From: Vitis vinifera
Lineage: Eukaryota > Streptophyta > Magnoliopsida > Vitales > Vitaceae
Direction: 5' to 3'
DNA: 64,000 nucleotides
NCBI RefSeq assembly: GCF_030704535.1
Contig: NC_081810.1
Coordinates: 3,877,501 to 3,941,500 of the forward strand
Shown here piece after piece: positions 11,949 to 24,998 of this stretch. Numbering within the stretch: position 1 is the first letter of the stretch; every line of letters begins with the position of its first letter. Below the pieces are notes generated by a model, which did not search any database, had not been told where the DNA came from, and saw nothing but the letters and a program-made list of their open reading frames with translations. The position numbers and the translations under genes were made by a program.

Positions 11949-11959
11949 CATATATATAG
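11949..11959 (-). promoter_or_regulatory. TATA box upstream of the small 59-aa frame
   Basis: CTATATATAT on the minus strand, about 57 nt before the ATG at 11892. The spacing would leave a transcription start near 11920 and a leader of about 30 nt. AT-rich plant DNA gives such motifs by chance, so this supports the gene only modestly. Confidence 0.4.
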
Positions 11960-12443
11960 GAAGAGAAGACCGGTTTCAGAAACATGGGGCAGTGCTGGAA
12001 TATTCCCAATTTCCCACATCATTTTGCCGCTGGAAAAATGCAAATCTGCTGATTGTGGCGGAAATGCTTGTCACTTTCACACGACAGCAAATGGGTGTTG
12101 GCTGTAACGATTTGACTGGATAAACACCAAAATAATTGATTCAGTTTCTTAGATGAACCATATCAAATTCAAAATTTGAATTTCATGTATATATACGTAT
12201 ATTAGTCATCACAACGTTTCTACATTTCACCGTTGCGTTTGATTGCAGAAATGTCGTTTACGTACAGTAACAAAATATGTATATTAATTTCATACAAAAT
12301 AATAGAGGCAAAAGACGAATAACTTGAACGCTGTATAACGAGCGCTATGATTTACAAGGTGTTGCAAAATCAAAGGCTTCTGATGATTCCATGCCATCAG
12401 CCTCGTACCTGTGGGGGAAAATTCAATCTCCACGGCCCATCAA

Positions 12444-15400
12444 TCACGTCCTCTCTCTTCGATCAAATGAAAATTCCTTGCGCACAACATCGATTTCGTG
12501 TTGGTGGAGAGTGGGTTGTGGAAGAGGAACCACTTGGGAGGAGCTAGGCGCGCTGATGTCTCTATCATGTTCCAAGGACGTTCCTTGGTGGAGCTGGTTG
12601 TGGTGAGAGGATGAGCCGTCACCATGGTGCGGGTGCGAGGGGGAGGGGGACCCATCAGTCTCCCAATGCTCCATGTCCAAGTTGGACCTTCTCGGGGATG
12701 CTTGGAGGCTGTCCATGTCGCTCCGGTAGTAGCGCAAGAGGTAAGCAGGGGACGTGCCGCGGGAAGGCGTTGTTGGCCTACTTGACATGGGTGTGGCTAG
12801 CCCAGAATGCTTGTTGTGTTTGATGTTTTTCTTAGCCGTGTGGTGCCAGTTCCTTAGAGCCGTGGCTACTCTCTCATGGAAGATCGTTGGCTTCATGGTT
12901 GAACCCATCTGTGTCACCAGGGCATAGAGCGGGAGAGTTACGTAGCTGCAAAGAATCTGTATGATGACCCTGCGCAAATCACAACATCCAAATATGTCAC
13001 AAAATTACAAAAATCCATGACTTAATCCAAAGGAACCAAGAAGGCAATTAAGAAGACACTCACCCCATGGAAATCCTGATCACCACATCTTCAGTGTGTG
13101 CATAGAAACAAGACTTAAACCCGAATTCATACTGGAAATCCCCCAGAAAAACCAAATTAGTAAATACAATTTCATCGTATGAATGCCAAATTTGTTAATT
13201 ACAATTAATGATCAGTTTCCTCACCCAAGTCCATGCGAAGAAAGCCAGCTGAAATGCGTTCTGAAAGAGCACAAAATGGATGAGGTAGAGAACGAGGCGA
13301 GGGCGATTGAACCAGAAGAGGTCATCACCAAGCTGAACAACCGGCACTCCCTTCACAACCTCTCCCCTTTCTTGAATTCTAAGCCCCATCTTGGTTATGA
13401 TCACCTGTAACTTGGTTCCCACCAATAGGATAACCTGCATTTAAGCATATATCATCATCATCCTTTACATTCATCAAATTCATTACGAAATTAAAACTGC
13501 ATGGAGGCGACGCTTACAATCAGTGGGATGAATGGCAGCCATAGATAAGAGTACCAGCCTGTCCACATAAAGTTAAAAAGCTTACTCAAAGAAATTCAAT
13601 CAATTTTTATTTTTTTTTCAAATATAAAAATGTTATTAGAAATATTTGCAAGTCACACTCACCATGAGTGTTGAGGAGAAGGAATAGCACGGCAAAGAAC
13701 CATATTGGTGGACTGAGAAAATTAAAAATTAAATTAAATTAAATTAATTTAAATGAAATTAAATTAATTAAGGGAAAATTAAAGGGGGAGAACAACTGAC
13801 CTGATACCCACAACCACCTTGAAATCCTCCTCCAGCGATCTATTGATATATTTTTGGAAATCAAATTTTGCATGGCTTTGAGGTGCCAAATGTGCCTGAA
13901 ATTAATAATAATATTATTATTATTTTTTGGTCTATGTAAGAGAAATACCAAAAAGGAAAAAAAAAAATTACCATGATAAATCCATGTCTTAAGGTGAAGT
14001 AGTCAACTTTTGGAACGGACCTAACGAACTGTCTGAAGAAACATACCTGAGAGAACAAAAACGAAAGCCAAATAAGTTGCATTCACATACAGCTAGGGCC
14101 ACCTTAGAAAATTCATTAATGAAGATTCAAGTACACATCATAATAATTTGCACTTCTTAGAAGAGACAAACATTTTTTGCACAATGAAAAGTCAAAACAA
14201 ATGACCCCGAAAATTTCAAAATTGTCCTCCCCACCGTCCCAATCAAGCGACGTAGTTTTCTCCAGCCCCCGCTCTCTGACCGTCATCTCCCTTTCTACCT
14301 AATTTCCTAATGATATATGAGGGCGGTTACCTTCTTCAGCTTCCAAGAAAAAACTATGGACTAAAAAATTAGACTATGGACAGTACTAGGTGAATTGCAT
14401 GTGTGTATGTGGCCCACCCATGAATTCCTGGAAGTTTGATGGTTGATGTTGAGTCGTACGAAAGTGATGGTCCCAGTGTATCCACATTTTTGGCTATTGA
14501 CTAATCAGCTCAATCAGAAAGCACAAATCCCCATATTTTGTTTATGGAATCAAAATTCATTTTGAAAAAATTCCACGAAAATTAAGGAAAAATTATTATG
14601 GAGGTTTAATTTCTTACTATCCAGATGAGAAAGGGTGTATTGGTCCAGAAACTCAAGTGCCTTCTTCCAAAAGACGTCTCCCTGGCAAACCTGAACCTCT
14701 CCGGATCTGCATCACATATTTCTTACTGCGTCATACAACTTTTTTTTTTTTTTTTTACTTGAATTTTTATGAAATTAAGGATGTGATTAAATTCCATGTA
14801 TTTGAAATGGGAATTTGGAGTACTAACCGTGGGAGAACTGGTACTCGACTGTTCTTGTTTCCTTTTCCCATGCCTTCCACCTTCTCATCTGTAGCCAAGT
14901 TTGGAGTCAAAACCTCTATGTCTCCAGGAGAAAGGAGGATGAGATGTTTTGTTGTATATGCAAAATACTAATACGTACGAACCTTAGCTGTGCCCAAAGC
15001 CAGGGTTAAGATGCAGTAAAGGACATGGAAAATGGCCAGTACGAAGATGAATATGTGCAGTTGGTGAATAGCATCCGACGACACAAATGGGGCTTGACCC
15101 TGCAAATTTGTTTCACATCATCCAAACACAAACCAATTCAGATCTTTGTTTCCTAGTTTCCAAACAACTCAATATAGCTTACAGACTTTAATTAGAAATT
15201 TAGAAGAGAAGTATGAGTTTGAATGACAAGAGAAAGAATGTGTGAATCCGTGGAATGTAAGATGTCAATCACTATTTTAATTCATGTCAGAAAAAGGAAG
15301 CAAATAATATAATTGGTCATACCTTAGCTGAACATTTGTCTTCTCCAGCTGCCGCCAAAACGCGTCGGCTGCCTCCACCAAAACCCGATATGCTGAGAAG

Positions 15401-15951
15401 TTTTCGTCTATTATCGGATTCGGTGTCTGATTCTTCAGTCGTTGTGCTCTTCTCTTCTTCAGACTTGCTGCATGGATGCCAAGTTGCTGCAACACTCTTT
15501 GATATACATATAGTCGATATCAGACCTTGTCCTACTGTTAGGAGCAAGGATATGAACCCTAGCAACATTAGCTCTACAAACCCAGAAAGTTTTTCGTCAG
15601 ATTCATTATAGTAGAGTTCCAATCAAACATGAACACAGTAGACTGAGGACGATGATCATCGCGAGATGGGTGCACCTGATTTGACCTTTTCCAGCGCTTC
15701 ATATAGAGCTCTCTTGTGTTTCTTCTTCAACCACTGTCAAAAATAAAAAAGGCGAGTTAGAACTCCGATTCAGGCTCGGATACCCATTAAAATCAACTCT
15801 GATATCGATTTTAATCAGCCACATGTACCTTTCCAGTGAGATGAATGATGTACTCAATGATAATAGAAATCAACACCAAAACAAAACAAACTACAGCAAC
15901 AGCCCATGTCGGCGTCTGCTCCAGCGACCTTCCTCCGGTTGCCCCAGCCAT
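12444..15951 (-). CDS. MLO family seven-transmembrane protein, clade V-like, 13 exons
   Basis: MLO proteins are plant plasma-membrane proteins with seven helices and a cytosolic calmodulin-binding tail; some (MLO2/6/12 type) are needed for powdery mildew entry. Exons in order: 15829-15951, 15676-15733, 15323-15573, 14983-15099, 14828-14888, 14618-14706, 13972-14046, 13801-13895, 13663-13712, 13518-13558, 13225-13434, 13064-13131, 12444-12969; phases agree, 587 aa. Visible: N terminus [20 protein letters not shown], first helix near 15-36, [15 protein letters not shown], loop cysteines in WHPCSK and [55 protein letters not shown], calmodulin site around [13 protein letters not shown] (near residue 455), and a C-terminal EFSF motif. 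The long Ser/Pro/His-rich tail and EFSF resemble the susceptibility-type clade; that placement is from memory. Unlike the MLO gene at 35.1 kb it has no intron before [10 protein letters not shown] or before MGS. Confidence 0.95.
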
Positions 15952-16140
15952 TTCCTGGCTTTACAACTCAACAAGCTACAAAATTTTCTGGAAAAATTAT
16001 CCAGACTCCCAAAAAGTTGTGAAAACGCAACCCTGAGGTTGAAGCAGGAGTGTTTGGGACAGAACGGTCTGCGGAGGACAAACAAAAGGAAGATCGATGG
16101 GAGGATGGGAAGATGGGGATGACTTGTGACTACGCGTAGA

Positions 16141-16150
16141 GATTTTATAG
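16141..16150 (-). promoter_or_regulatory. TATA box of the minus-strand MLO gene
   Basis: CTATAAAATC on the minus strand, about 190 nt upstream of the MLO start codon at 15951. Spacing predicts transcription starting near 16110 and a leader of ~160 nt. A canonical match in the right place; not confirmed by transcript data. Confidence 0.6.
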
Positions 16151-16861
16151 AGAAAAAGGGCCGAAAATTAAATAAATTCATGTACGTACGGATATGTCAC
16201 ATGTGTGAGTCTATGATTGACTTAATCAAACGATTCAAACATCACAGATGTCTTTGACCCATGAATCCATACCGATTCACCGTTTATCACAGCCTCAAGT
16301 CAAATCCTGCTTCCATCAATGACCATCGATTCCAAATCTGATGGCTGGTGATTGAGGATCGGTGAAATGGGTTGATGATTGGTCTGCCCATAATTGATGA
16401 ACCGACATTGTGGCATATATCCAATTTTTGGGATATTTTCTTAGGATAAAGTTTTATTTATCTATTTATTGTGACATTAAGGTGAGGTGTTATGTAGATT
16501 ATGAAGTGCTTAAATATTTACACAATCCGCCGGCTGTCACCATTTGGTTAAAACCAAGATATCTAGACAAAATATTTCCTAATCAAGTTAATTAAGACAC
16601 CGTGTTTGCTTAATTCAATTATGAAATCGAATCAATAACAATGTGAAAAGAAGGTAATTTTGGTAGTCCCTCATAAGTCATAACTCCGAACAGGTGTATG
16701 TTCATGTTCACATCTGAAATAGGAAAAGTCCAGAATATGCAGAGTGACATCTGTCACAGCGAATTTTCTATTAAGAAGGAGATGGCGATGCGGGATTCAA
16801 TTTTCATCCAGTTGTGATTGGTTTGCTAAAAATGATAGAAATAATAGCTTACTTTTAGTTT

Positions 16862-17312
16862 ATAAATGTAGCGTTTTACCCCAAATCAACTTAATAAATT
16901 AACATGAGTTAATAATTTAATTTAAATTATTAAATAAATTAAATATATTTTATAAAATCACTTAATGATATGATTTAAACTCAAAAATAATTTTAATTAG
17001 TAAATAAAAATAATTAACTTTTTTTAACTTTATATCTTTATTTTATATTTTTACTTTCATTGATCTTAATTTTACCTTCTTTACTATTTTACAATCTCTT
17101 TTATTTTTCGATATTTTTTACCTTAATTAAAATTTATAAAAATAAATATAACAATTTAATAATTTAAAATAAATTTAAATTAATTTTATTAAACAATCTT
17201 AATACTTTAAATAATAATTAAATAATAAATTTTTATTTAATAATTTAAGTAAAATTTAACTAAAAATTAACTTAAATTATTAAGTAATATGTTTTAAGTT
17301 TTACCGACCAAC
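16862..17312. repeat. MITE-like AT-rich repeat, family A copy 2
   Basis: Same word order as 10446-10935: AACTTAATAAATTAACATGA and AATTTAAATTATTAAATAAA near the start, and TTAAGTTTTACCGACCAACC at the end. More diverged than copy 1. Confidence 0.6.
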
Positions 17313-18749
17313 CTCCTAAACCAATTTTTAGATAGAAAATCGTAGAGCCAAAAATTCGATCCAAAATTGGTAGACCAAAAAATTGAATACGCTATGATTT
17401 CAAAAAAAAGGAAAAAGTGCAAGTTTTGGTCAATAATAGAGCAGGCCAATTTGGAAAATTGTACATTTTATAAACGTGAGGTTCATGCCTATGTGGCAAT
17501 TCTCTGTGGACCCATCAGTCACGATCATCTATATTATGCCTATTTTCACACTAAGGCTTTGGAATGCTACATACTGTTATTTATGTCATAAAAAAAATGT
17601 TAAAAAAATATTTTTTTTATGTTTAATTATATTATAAAAAAATATCAAAAGAAATAAAATATAATTAGTTTAATTTAATTTTTATATTTTTTAAAATTCT
17701 TTATTTTTTATACAGATTAAAATAAATTAAATGAATTTGAACTAACACTCAAAATAATTGTCCAATTTAAATCTTTTCTTCTTTTTTTTTTTTTTTTTTT
17801 TCTTTTTTTTTCCTCATTAAACTTTTTTCCTCACGTTTTCTAGGTATTAAACTTAGCTTTAACAAAAAGTGTAATATTTTATTTGTTTTATTTTTTACAT
17901 TTAAAAAAAACCGATGAAAACAACTTTAATTTATTTTCTAAAAATTATTCTCCATTTTATTTGTTTTTAAAAATTATTTTAAAAATAACTATTATAAAAT
18001 TTTAAAAATAGTAAACTTTTAAAGTTTCGAAAAACAAAATTTTATTTTTAAAAGTAATTAATAACTGTTTTTAAGAAGTGCTCTCAAAAATTGTTTTTGC
18101 AAATATTATTAAACATATAAGAAGTTTTTTAGGAAAGTGAAACCAAGGGGTGTTTGGTAACATTTTTTTACAATAATTCATAATAATTAGCTTTCTAGAA
18201 TTCTTAAAAAAAACTGTTTTTAATTGTTTTTAACAATAAAATTTTATTTAAAAACTTAAATTTTTCTTCATAAAAGTTATGCAAAATTTTACGAAGTATT
18301 TTCAATTTTTTCAATTATTGCTTAAAATACTTTATAAAAAAAATTGAAAACACTTTTTTTTTACTTTTTAAAAGTACCGGTTATCACAGGGTAGTCAGCA
18401 TCCCGATATTTGGGTCCCATGCAAAATCGTAAGGGAACTTTTCTTGATTAAAAAAGAAAACAAAAACGCTGTTGAAAATATTAGCAGTCTGATTGAGAAA
18501 ATAATTAAGCCATGTAGGACCCACTGGCCCACACTATCCGGGTTGGAACAGGACAGTTTGAGTTTGATTGTACCATACGTATCTTCATTACTTAGACTCT
18601 TCTCTAAACAATTTTGGGCCACGAAAATAATTCAAGCATAAGTTCAAACTTTATTTTCACAGTTTTTAATAGAATTTTTGGACCACAGAAATAATTTAAA
18701 TATAAGACCAAACTTTGCTTTTTGACTTTATGGAATTGGAGTTCTTCAA

Positions 18750-19145
18750 TGATCGGTAATTTAATAACTTAATTTAAGTTATTAAATAAATTAAATATAC
18801 ATGATAAAATAATTTTACGTAAAAAATAAAAATAGTTAACTTATTTTTAAGTTTATATATTTATTTTATATTTTTACTCTTATTTGTCCTAATTACCTTT
18901 ATAATCTATTTTATTACTTTACGATTTTCGTTATTACTCGATTTTTTTTATTTTACTTATAATTTATGAAGATAAATATATTAATTTGATGATTTATAAT
19001 AAATTTTAAGTTAATTTTATTAAACAACTTTAATACTTATTGTAAAAATTGAGTAATAAGTTTTAAATCAACAATTTAATTATATTTTAACTTAAAATCA
19101 ACTTAAATCAATAAACAATAAGTATTAAGTTTTATTAAACAACTT
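18750..19145. repeat. MITE-like AT-rich repeat, family A copy 3
   Basis: Starts AATTTAATAACTTAATTTAA, shares an interior segment TTATTTTATATTTTTACT with copy 2, and ends ATTAAGTTTTATTAAACAAC. No coding capacity. Confidence 0.6.
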
Positions 19146-20590
19146 ATTAGAGTAGGTTTGACAGTGATTTTGACAAGTATTTCTAATATTTTTTATATTT
19201 AAAATTTTTTATATTTAAAATATTATAAATATTAAAAACACTTTTAATAATAACTATCAAACACTCGCTTAATCAAACTACATAGTTGAATTATATAACC
19301 ACAGTAATATATATATATATATATATATTATAAAAAATCAGGCCATTAGGATTGTAACTGAGACGTGTAACACATGCTTATCAATGAAATGATGATAGAG
19401 TAAGAAAGGTAAGGGAAAAGACTAAATCTCTTATAAAGAAGAGAGGAGAAGGTAGTAATAATTTGACTCATTCCATTACCAATAACAAAGATGGAGTCGT
19501 GGAACTCGTACTAATGTTTTCTTCTTATCATAGGATAGAACTACATGCGACTTGATTCATTAACGAGAGGTATGTTTATAAAATATAAAATATGAATAAT
19601 TTCACTTTAAATATCATAAAAATTAATTTAATTACTTGGATATATATATATATATATTAAAAATAAAAATTAATTATAAAATTTATATAAAATATAAAAA
19701 TTCTTATATGAAAAATATAAACTTAACATATGTTTTTAGAAATTATTTTTAAAATTTTGAGCTAACAAAGTTTTTTAATATTTTAATTTTTTAAAACTTA
19801 TCATTGTTTTAATAGATGTTTCTAAGTTTTTCTTTTATTTTTTATTTCATACATAGAAACTACTATAATCTTTTTTAAATACATTTAAAAAATGTATTCG
19901 AACGACATATAAAAAGAAGTCGGTATAACAAATAAATCATCACACACATATTACCATGAGTTTTTATAAGGTATATTTAAATTGAAAAGTCGGATATGAA
20001 TTGTTCGGTCAAAATCGTATAAACTTAAACTTTTAAAAAAATTATTAATTTAATATGATATCAGAGTTTGATTTAACGGAAATAAGGAGTTTCAGGTTTG
20101 CTTCATAATTAATTCAAACTGTTAGTGCTAAACTTTGACACGATCCAACACATTATTTATAAGTTTTTGCTGTTTAATTATCTCTTCCGTCGTCATCCTC
20201 ATGTGGCTTCTCCTAAATTTTAATAAAAATAGCATATCATTTTTAATGACAATACCTTGTGTATGCACGCACGTAACAAATACTTGATTATTAGGCAATG
20301 ATGCTGGCGTGGAAGACCCACCGCTTGATCTTTGGAGTCTGGAGTCACTAAGTCAAACCATTGCATGTGATTGGCTACAACAAAAAGAATCATATGATTT
20401 GTGAGGATGACATGGTATGAGTGAATGCCCTCTATATAATTTTTCAACCATCTTGAAATTCAAGTATGCCCGAAACCTTTATCACAAAGGAAGAGGTGGA
20501 GTCAACGTAACGTGATTTTGGAGGGCCTGTTTGGTGGAGGCTTTATCTGTGTCATGTTAGTAATATTAGAGGATGGAGCCATGGATAAGT

Positions 20591-21218
20591 CCAAAAAATT
20601 CATCCACATGTTCTCATGCAATTGGCCAATACTCATTTCCATGTCTTCCAATTGTGCCTTAGTTACTAAAATTGAGCCTAATAGGCTAATAGGGTCACAA
20701 ATGACAAAGAAATATGTAAAAAAAAAACGCTTAAATGGAATATAATGACAATTTATGTTATAATAGCAACCGACAAATAAAATAAATTATAATATGTCAC
20801 ATATATAACGATTTCATAAAATACCTTTATTTATATATCAGTCGTTTGTATTGATGGTTTTTTTATTTAATTTTATTTATTTATACATTTATTTTAATGA
20901 TATCCAAAAAATTCATCCACATGTTCTCATGCAATTGGCCAATACTCATTTCCATGTCTTCCAATTGTGCCTTAGTTACTAAAATTGAGCCTAATAGGCT
21001 AATAGGGTCACAAATGACAAAGAAATATGTAAAAAAAAAAACGCTTAAATGGAATATAATGACAATTTATGTTATAATACCAACCGACAAATAAAATAAA
21101 TCATAATATGTCACATATATAACGATTTCATAAAATATCTTTATTTATATATCAGTCGTTTGTATCGTTGGTTTTTTTTTATATAATTTTATTTATGTAT
21201 ACCTTTATTTTAATGATA
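20591..21218. repeat. Tandem duplication, unit about 313 bp
   Basis: Two adjacent copies, 20591-20903 and 20904-21218, each starting CCAAAAAATTCATCCACATG and ending TTTATTTTAATGATA. Only scattered substitutions and small indels separate them. The similar frames at 20512-20745 and 20897-21094 are consequences of the duplication; their shared peptide looks like chance. Confidence 0.92.
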
Positions 21219-21264
21219 CAAATTCTATTATATACTTTTCAAGATCAAGATTATCGGCTCGATA

Positions 21265-21535
21265 GATATTAATTCAATACTTTAATATTTTTTTATAATG
21301 ATTTAAAAATTTATACATAATGGATACACTCCAATGACTCTTTCTAAAAATTGAGAACATGCATAAATTCATTTATCAAACTTTACATCATAGGTTCTGT
21401 ATATATTAATTAAATAATTTAATATTTTCTTATAATGATTTAAAAATTTATATATAATACACTCGATTGACTTATTCTCAAAACTCAGAACATGCATAAT
21501 TTCATTTATAAGACTTCACATCATAAGTTGGTATC
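21265..21535. repeat. Diverged tandem duplication, unit about 140 bp
   Basis: Two related blocks, about 21265-21400 and 21405-21535. Both contain TATAATGATTTAAAAATTTA, then GAACATGCATAA, TTTCATTTAT-like words and TTCACATCATA or TTACATCATA. More diverged than the 313-bp duplication just upstream. Confidence 0.7.
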
Positions 21536-22624
21536 ATGCACCATTTTCATCTTAGATGAAACATATTTAATGATTTTTTAAATTTTTTTATCCTGATCAA
21601 TAGGAGAAATTTCGAATTAAACAATACATGCCAAAAATTAGAAAATAATAAACAACCAATATAATTCATTTCATCGATATTCCTTGATATAAAAACTTTA
21701 ATATAAAACAAGCCACATTGTCAAGTCTTCAACCATTTCATTCATGGAAAAGACCTTTTTCCTTCTTTTTTTTTTTAATGATTTTATTTCAAATCATAAT
21801 AATTTCTCAAATTCTTTCTAAATCATTGGTATTGAGGCATGCTTTTACTTAAATCACGAATTAAGGAAAGAAACACAAACTGATTTTCTTTTTCTACCCT
21901 TTTTTTAATCCCAACTTTCACTTTTAGGTTTGGTTTTTGGGGTGAGTCCAAATTCTTTTAGGTTAGTTTAATGTAAACTTTTATTGGGTTGCCTATAATA
22001 TGGTCACAGACCAAGTCTTCTGCAAATCCATTCCAAATCAAAGTTGTTAGTGCTTGGATAATTTGATAAGTGCTTTCCAATTTTTTTACAATTTTCTCGT
22101 TTGAGTTGTAGTAGTTGTGAGTTGTGACAACATATTATAAGCTATAAAAAAGCACTTAAGTGTAATTGATAAAGATGATAGGATGGCCACATATTTATTC
22201 TTTGATAATGAGATTCAATCAATCATTAAATAAGCAGTTGAAGATTAAGGTGATGGAGGGTATGATCTCACTAGTCCAATTTTCTATTAATACGTTTCTC
22301 ACATATTAAATATTGATACTTCTTTTAGAGAAACATAATGTTTCTGGATGAGCTACCAGCCTAAGACCATGTTTGGAGACATGAAATGATCATATGAATA
22401 ATTCAATCTTTTGGCAGTCTACTTGGTTTTGTCATAGCCATGGATTATTTTTGCCACCATAAACTTGCTTAGTGGTGTATCATATAATGGGTTATTTTTT
22501 TCAAAAAAATATTAAAAATCGTTTATTTGAAAAAAAAAAACAATATATAATTTTGTTTGTTTTACATTAAACTTGGGTTTTTCAAAAATGAATTTTATGT
22601 GAAATCCTAAATTATGATAGTTTT

Positions 22625-22920
22625 AAAAAAATTTTAGAAATCGTCTCTTCAAGAGATGATTTTTGTTAGGGATTTTTTTTTTAAAAAAAATAGAAATCGT
22701 ATTTTCAAAAGATGATTTTAATTTATAAATTTTTTAAAGAATTTTTAGAATTTACCTTCTTAAAAGATGATTTTTGTTTATATATATATATATATTTTAG
22801 ATAATTACTATATATTCAATCTTTCTTTCGGACAAAAATTACGATGGATTTGAAAATAGTTTTTCCATTATCATAATTTATGAATTATTTTTAAAACTAT
22901 GGTACGCTTGTCAAAATTCG
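22625..22920. repeat. Second block of the palindromic AATCGTCTCTT modules
   Basis: Three modules near 22637, 22690 and 22748, each of the form AGAAATCGTCTCTTC then AAGAGATGATTTT, spaced 50-60 bp. The flank at 22830-22920 (GGACAAAAATTACGATGGAT through TTTTTAAAACTATGGTACGC) resembles the right flank of the 5.7-7.4 kb foldback (7430-7510). This marks it as another, more decayed member of that family. Confidence 0.75.
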
Positions 22921-23889
22921 GTTTTAATATCAAGACGTTAACAATAATTATGAAGAAAAGGACCATGAAAAATGGCACTGATTGAACATAATGGACACCC
23001 TAACTAGACAATTGATCAGAGCCTTCTCAGGATGAGACATCCCTAGAATCTACGATTTTTATTCATTAGGTCTTCAAAATCTGGCCAGACAAATTGAACT
23101 GGTACCACCCTAGGCAGTATAGTTTTGGCAGCCATTTTCAAGCCTACTTCCCCAGGCCCCAACAAGACCCATTCGGACCGCCGATTGCAAGTCATCGACC
23201 ATGGACTTTAATAACAATAATGACCCTTTATTTATGTCACTGGACCAGAAAAAAGAGTGGTCCAGAAGTGATCTTTGATTCCAGGCCTCTCTTCCAATTC
23301 ATCCACAGACACATCTTTCATTTTGAATTAACCGGTATGATTCCCCAATCTCCCGTCTCCACATTATTTAGAAAGGGTTTCTCGTCTGGAGTTTTTTTAG
23401 CCTATTGATGAAAGTGTGGAATGATGAAACAATTCAAGAGGTGTAGCCTGTAGAGGTCTTCGGAGTGGTCCAAATCGTAGGAAAATGAGGCTATTTTTGG
23501 ACGGTCCGGAGTCTGAAAGTGGTAGCTTGGATGTATAGTTTGATAGTGACCATTCAATTGGTGAAAGACTTTTAGAAACACAGGCTGATCATAAGTGTGA
23601 ACACAGTGGAAATTTGGGTTAATGCGCGTTCTTTTGGTGTCCGTCGATCACTGCAATAGTTTATGGGCACACGGTGTCAACTGCAATGGTACTCGTCGAG
23701 TGGGAACGGATAAAGAAACAAACTTGGATAATTGGGTCCAGCTACATGATAGGGTTGTAACTAACTTGTCTTTAGATTTTATTACTTGGTATTCATTTGT
23801 AATCTTATTGGTACTCTTTGTACGTAGTCTCGTTTTTTGTAGTTTGGTTATGTTGTTTGTTATAACATACAAAAAAAAGGTGAAAATTA

Positions 23890-24250
23890 AGAACTTATTT
23901 GATAACTATTTTCGAGAATGGTTTTCTATTCTCTTAAACAAAAAAATAAGAAAATTATTTTTTATTTTAAAAAATAATAATAATAATAAGGTATTTTGGA
24001 AAAACATCTTGGAATTATTTTTACTTTTTTTAGACTATTTTAAAAAATAATTATACAAAAAAATAAATTGATTAAAAATAAAACACTAAATATAAAAATT
24101 ATTTTTAAAATATATTTCAAAAATATTAAAAGTAGATTAAAAGTATTTCAGCTTTTCAAACAGACTTTTATTTTATAAAACATTAAAAAAAATTTAAAAA
24201 TTGTTCTAAAAAATTATTTTTCAAAATTGCTTTTGAAAATAGTTAATATA
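23890..24250 (-). repeat. Family B MITE-like repeat, copy 1
   Basis: AT-rich block with inverted ends (TTGATAACTATTTTCGAGAA at the left; GCTTTTGAAAATAGTTAA at the right). It shares the interior ATTAAAAATAAAACACTAAA with other copies at 30.7, 32.7 and 46 kb. This copy is in the opposite orientation to those at 30.7 and 32.7 kb. Confidence 0.7.
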
Positions 24251-24527
24251 GAGGGCTTAAGATTTTGGTAGGTATTGAATCAATACTTTAATTTTGTTCA
24301 ACAAAATTTTCTTATTTAGTATGATTAGTAAAAATGAAAATTTAGGGTTTTACCTTAAACAAGTTTTAAAAACGATTTTTTATAATGTATATTAGTAGTT
24401 GTGCAACTTAGAAAATTACATTGGGAAAACTTTTAAAAGAAAAGAGTTTTTTATTAAGAATTTGATTTGAAAACATGTTATTTTGAAGTTAAAATTATAT
24501 AAGAGAATATGTTTAAAACTTTTATAT

Positions 24528-24998
24528 TATATATAGTTCTATGGAGATGGTTAATAAAGTTTAATAGATTCATCATTTCAAATAAAAAGTTTTGATCATA
24601 TAAGGATAATATCAACTACTTGATGATGTCTATCCGATGCATCAACTATGATTTTTCGTACCCACCATTTTTTAATAACAATTTTTAAATACCACTATAT
24701 ATATATGGAGATGGTTTATTAAGTTTAATAGATTCACTCTTTAAAACAAAAAGTTCTGATTTAGTAAAGATAATATCTACTATGAATTTTTGTATCAACC
24801 GTTTTTAATAATAATTTTTTAAAATATTTTCAAATACCACTATATATATATATAGAAATGGATGACCAAATTTAATAGATTCACTCTTTGAAACAAAAAG
24901 TTTCGGTCCAATAAGGCTAATGTTCATCCGATCTGTACGCTATGAATTTTTGTACCCACCTTTTTTTATTAACAATTTTTAAAAATATTTTCAAATAC
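24528..24998. repeat. Three-copy tandem repeat, unit about 150-165 bp
   Basis: Units near 24528-24692, 24693-24840 and 24841-24998. Each begins with a TATATATA tract, then a GGAGATGGTT-like or GAAATGGATG word, TTTAATAGATTCA, an AAAAAGTT word, TATGAATTTTTGTA or similar, and ends AAATACC(A/C)C. Divergence between units is moderate. Confidence 0.8.

Noticed and set aside
23094..23408. 104-codon plus-strand frame in the spacer
   Set aside because: It has no ATG at its start, no recognisable motif and no splice partners; it lies among repeats.
23622..24050. 142-codon plus-strand frame
   Set aside because: Its second half is translated family B repeat, giving Lys/Asn/Phe low-complexity sequence.
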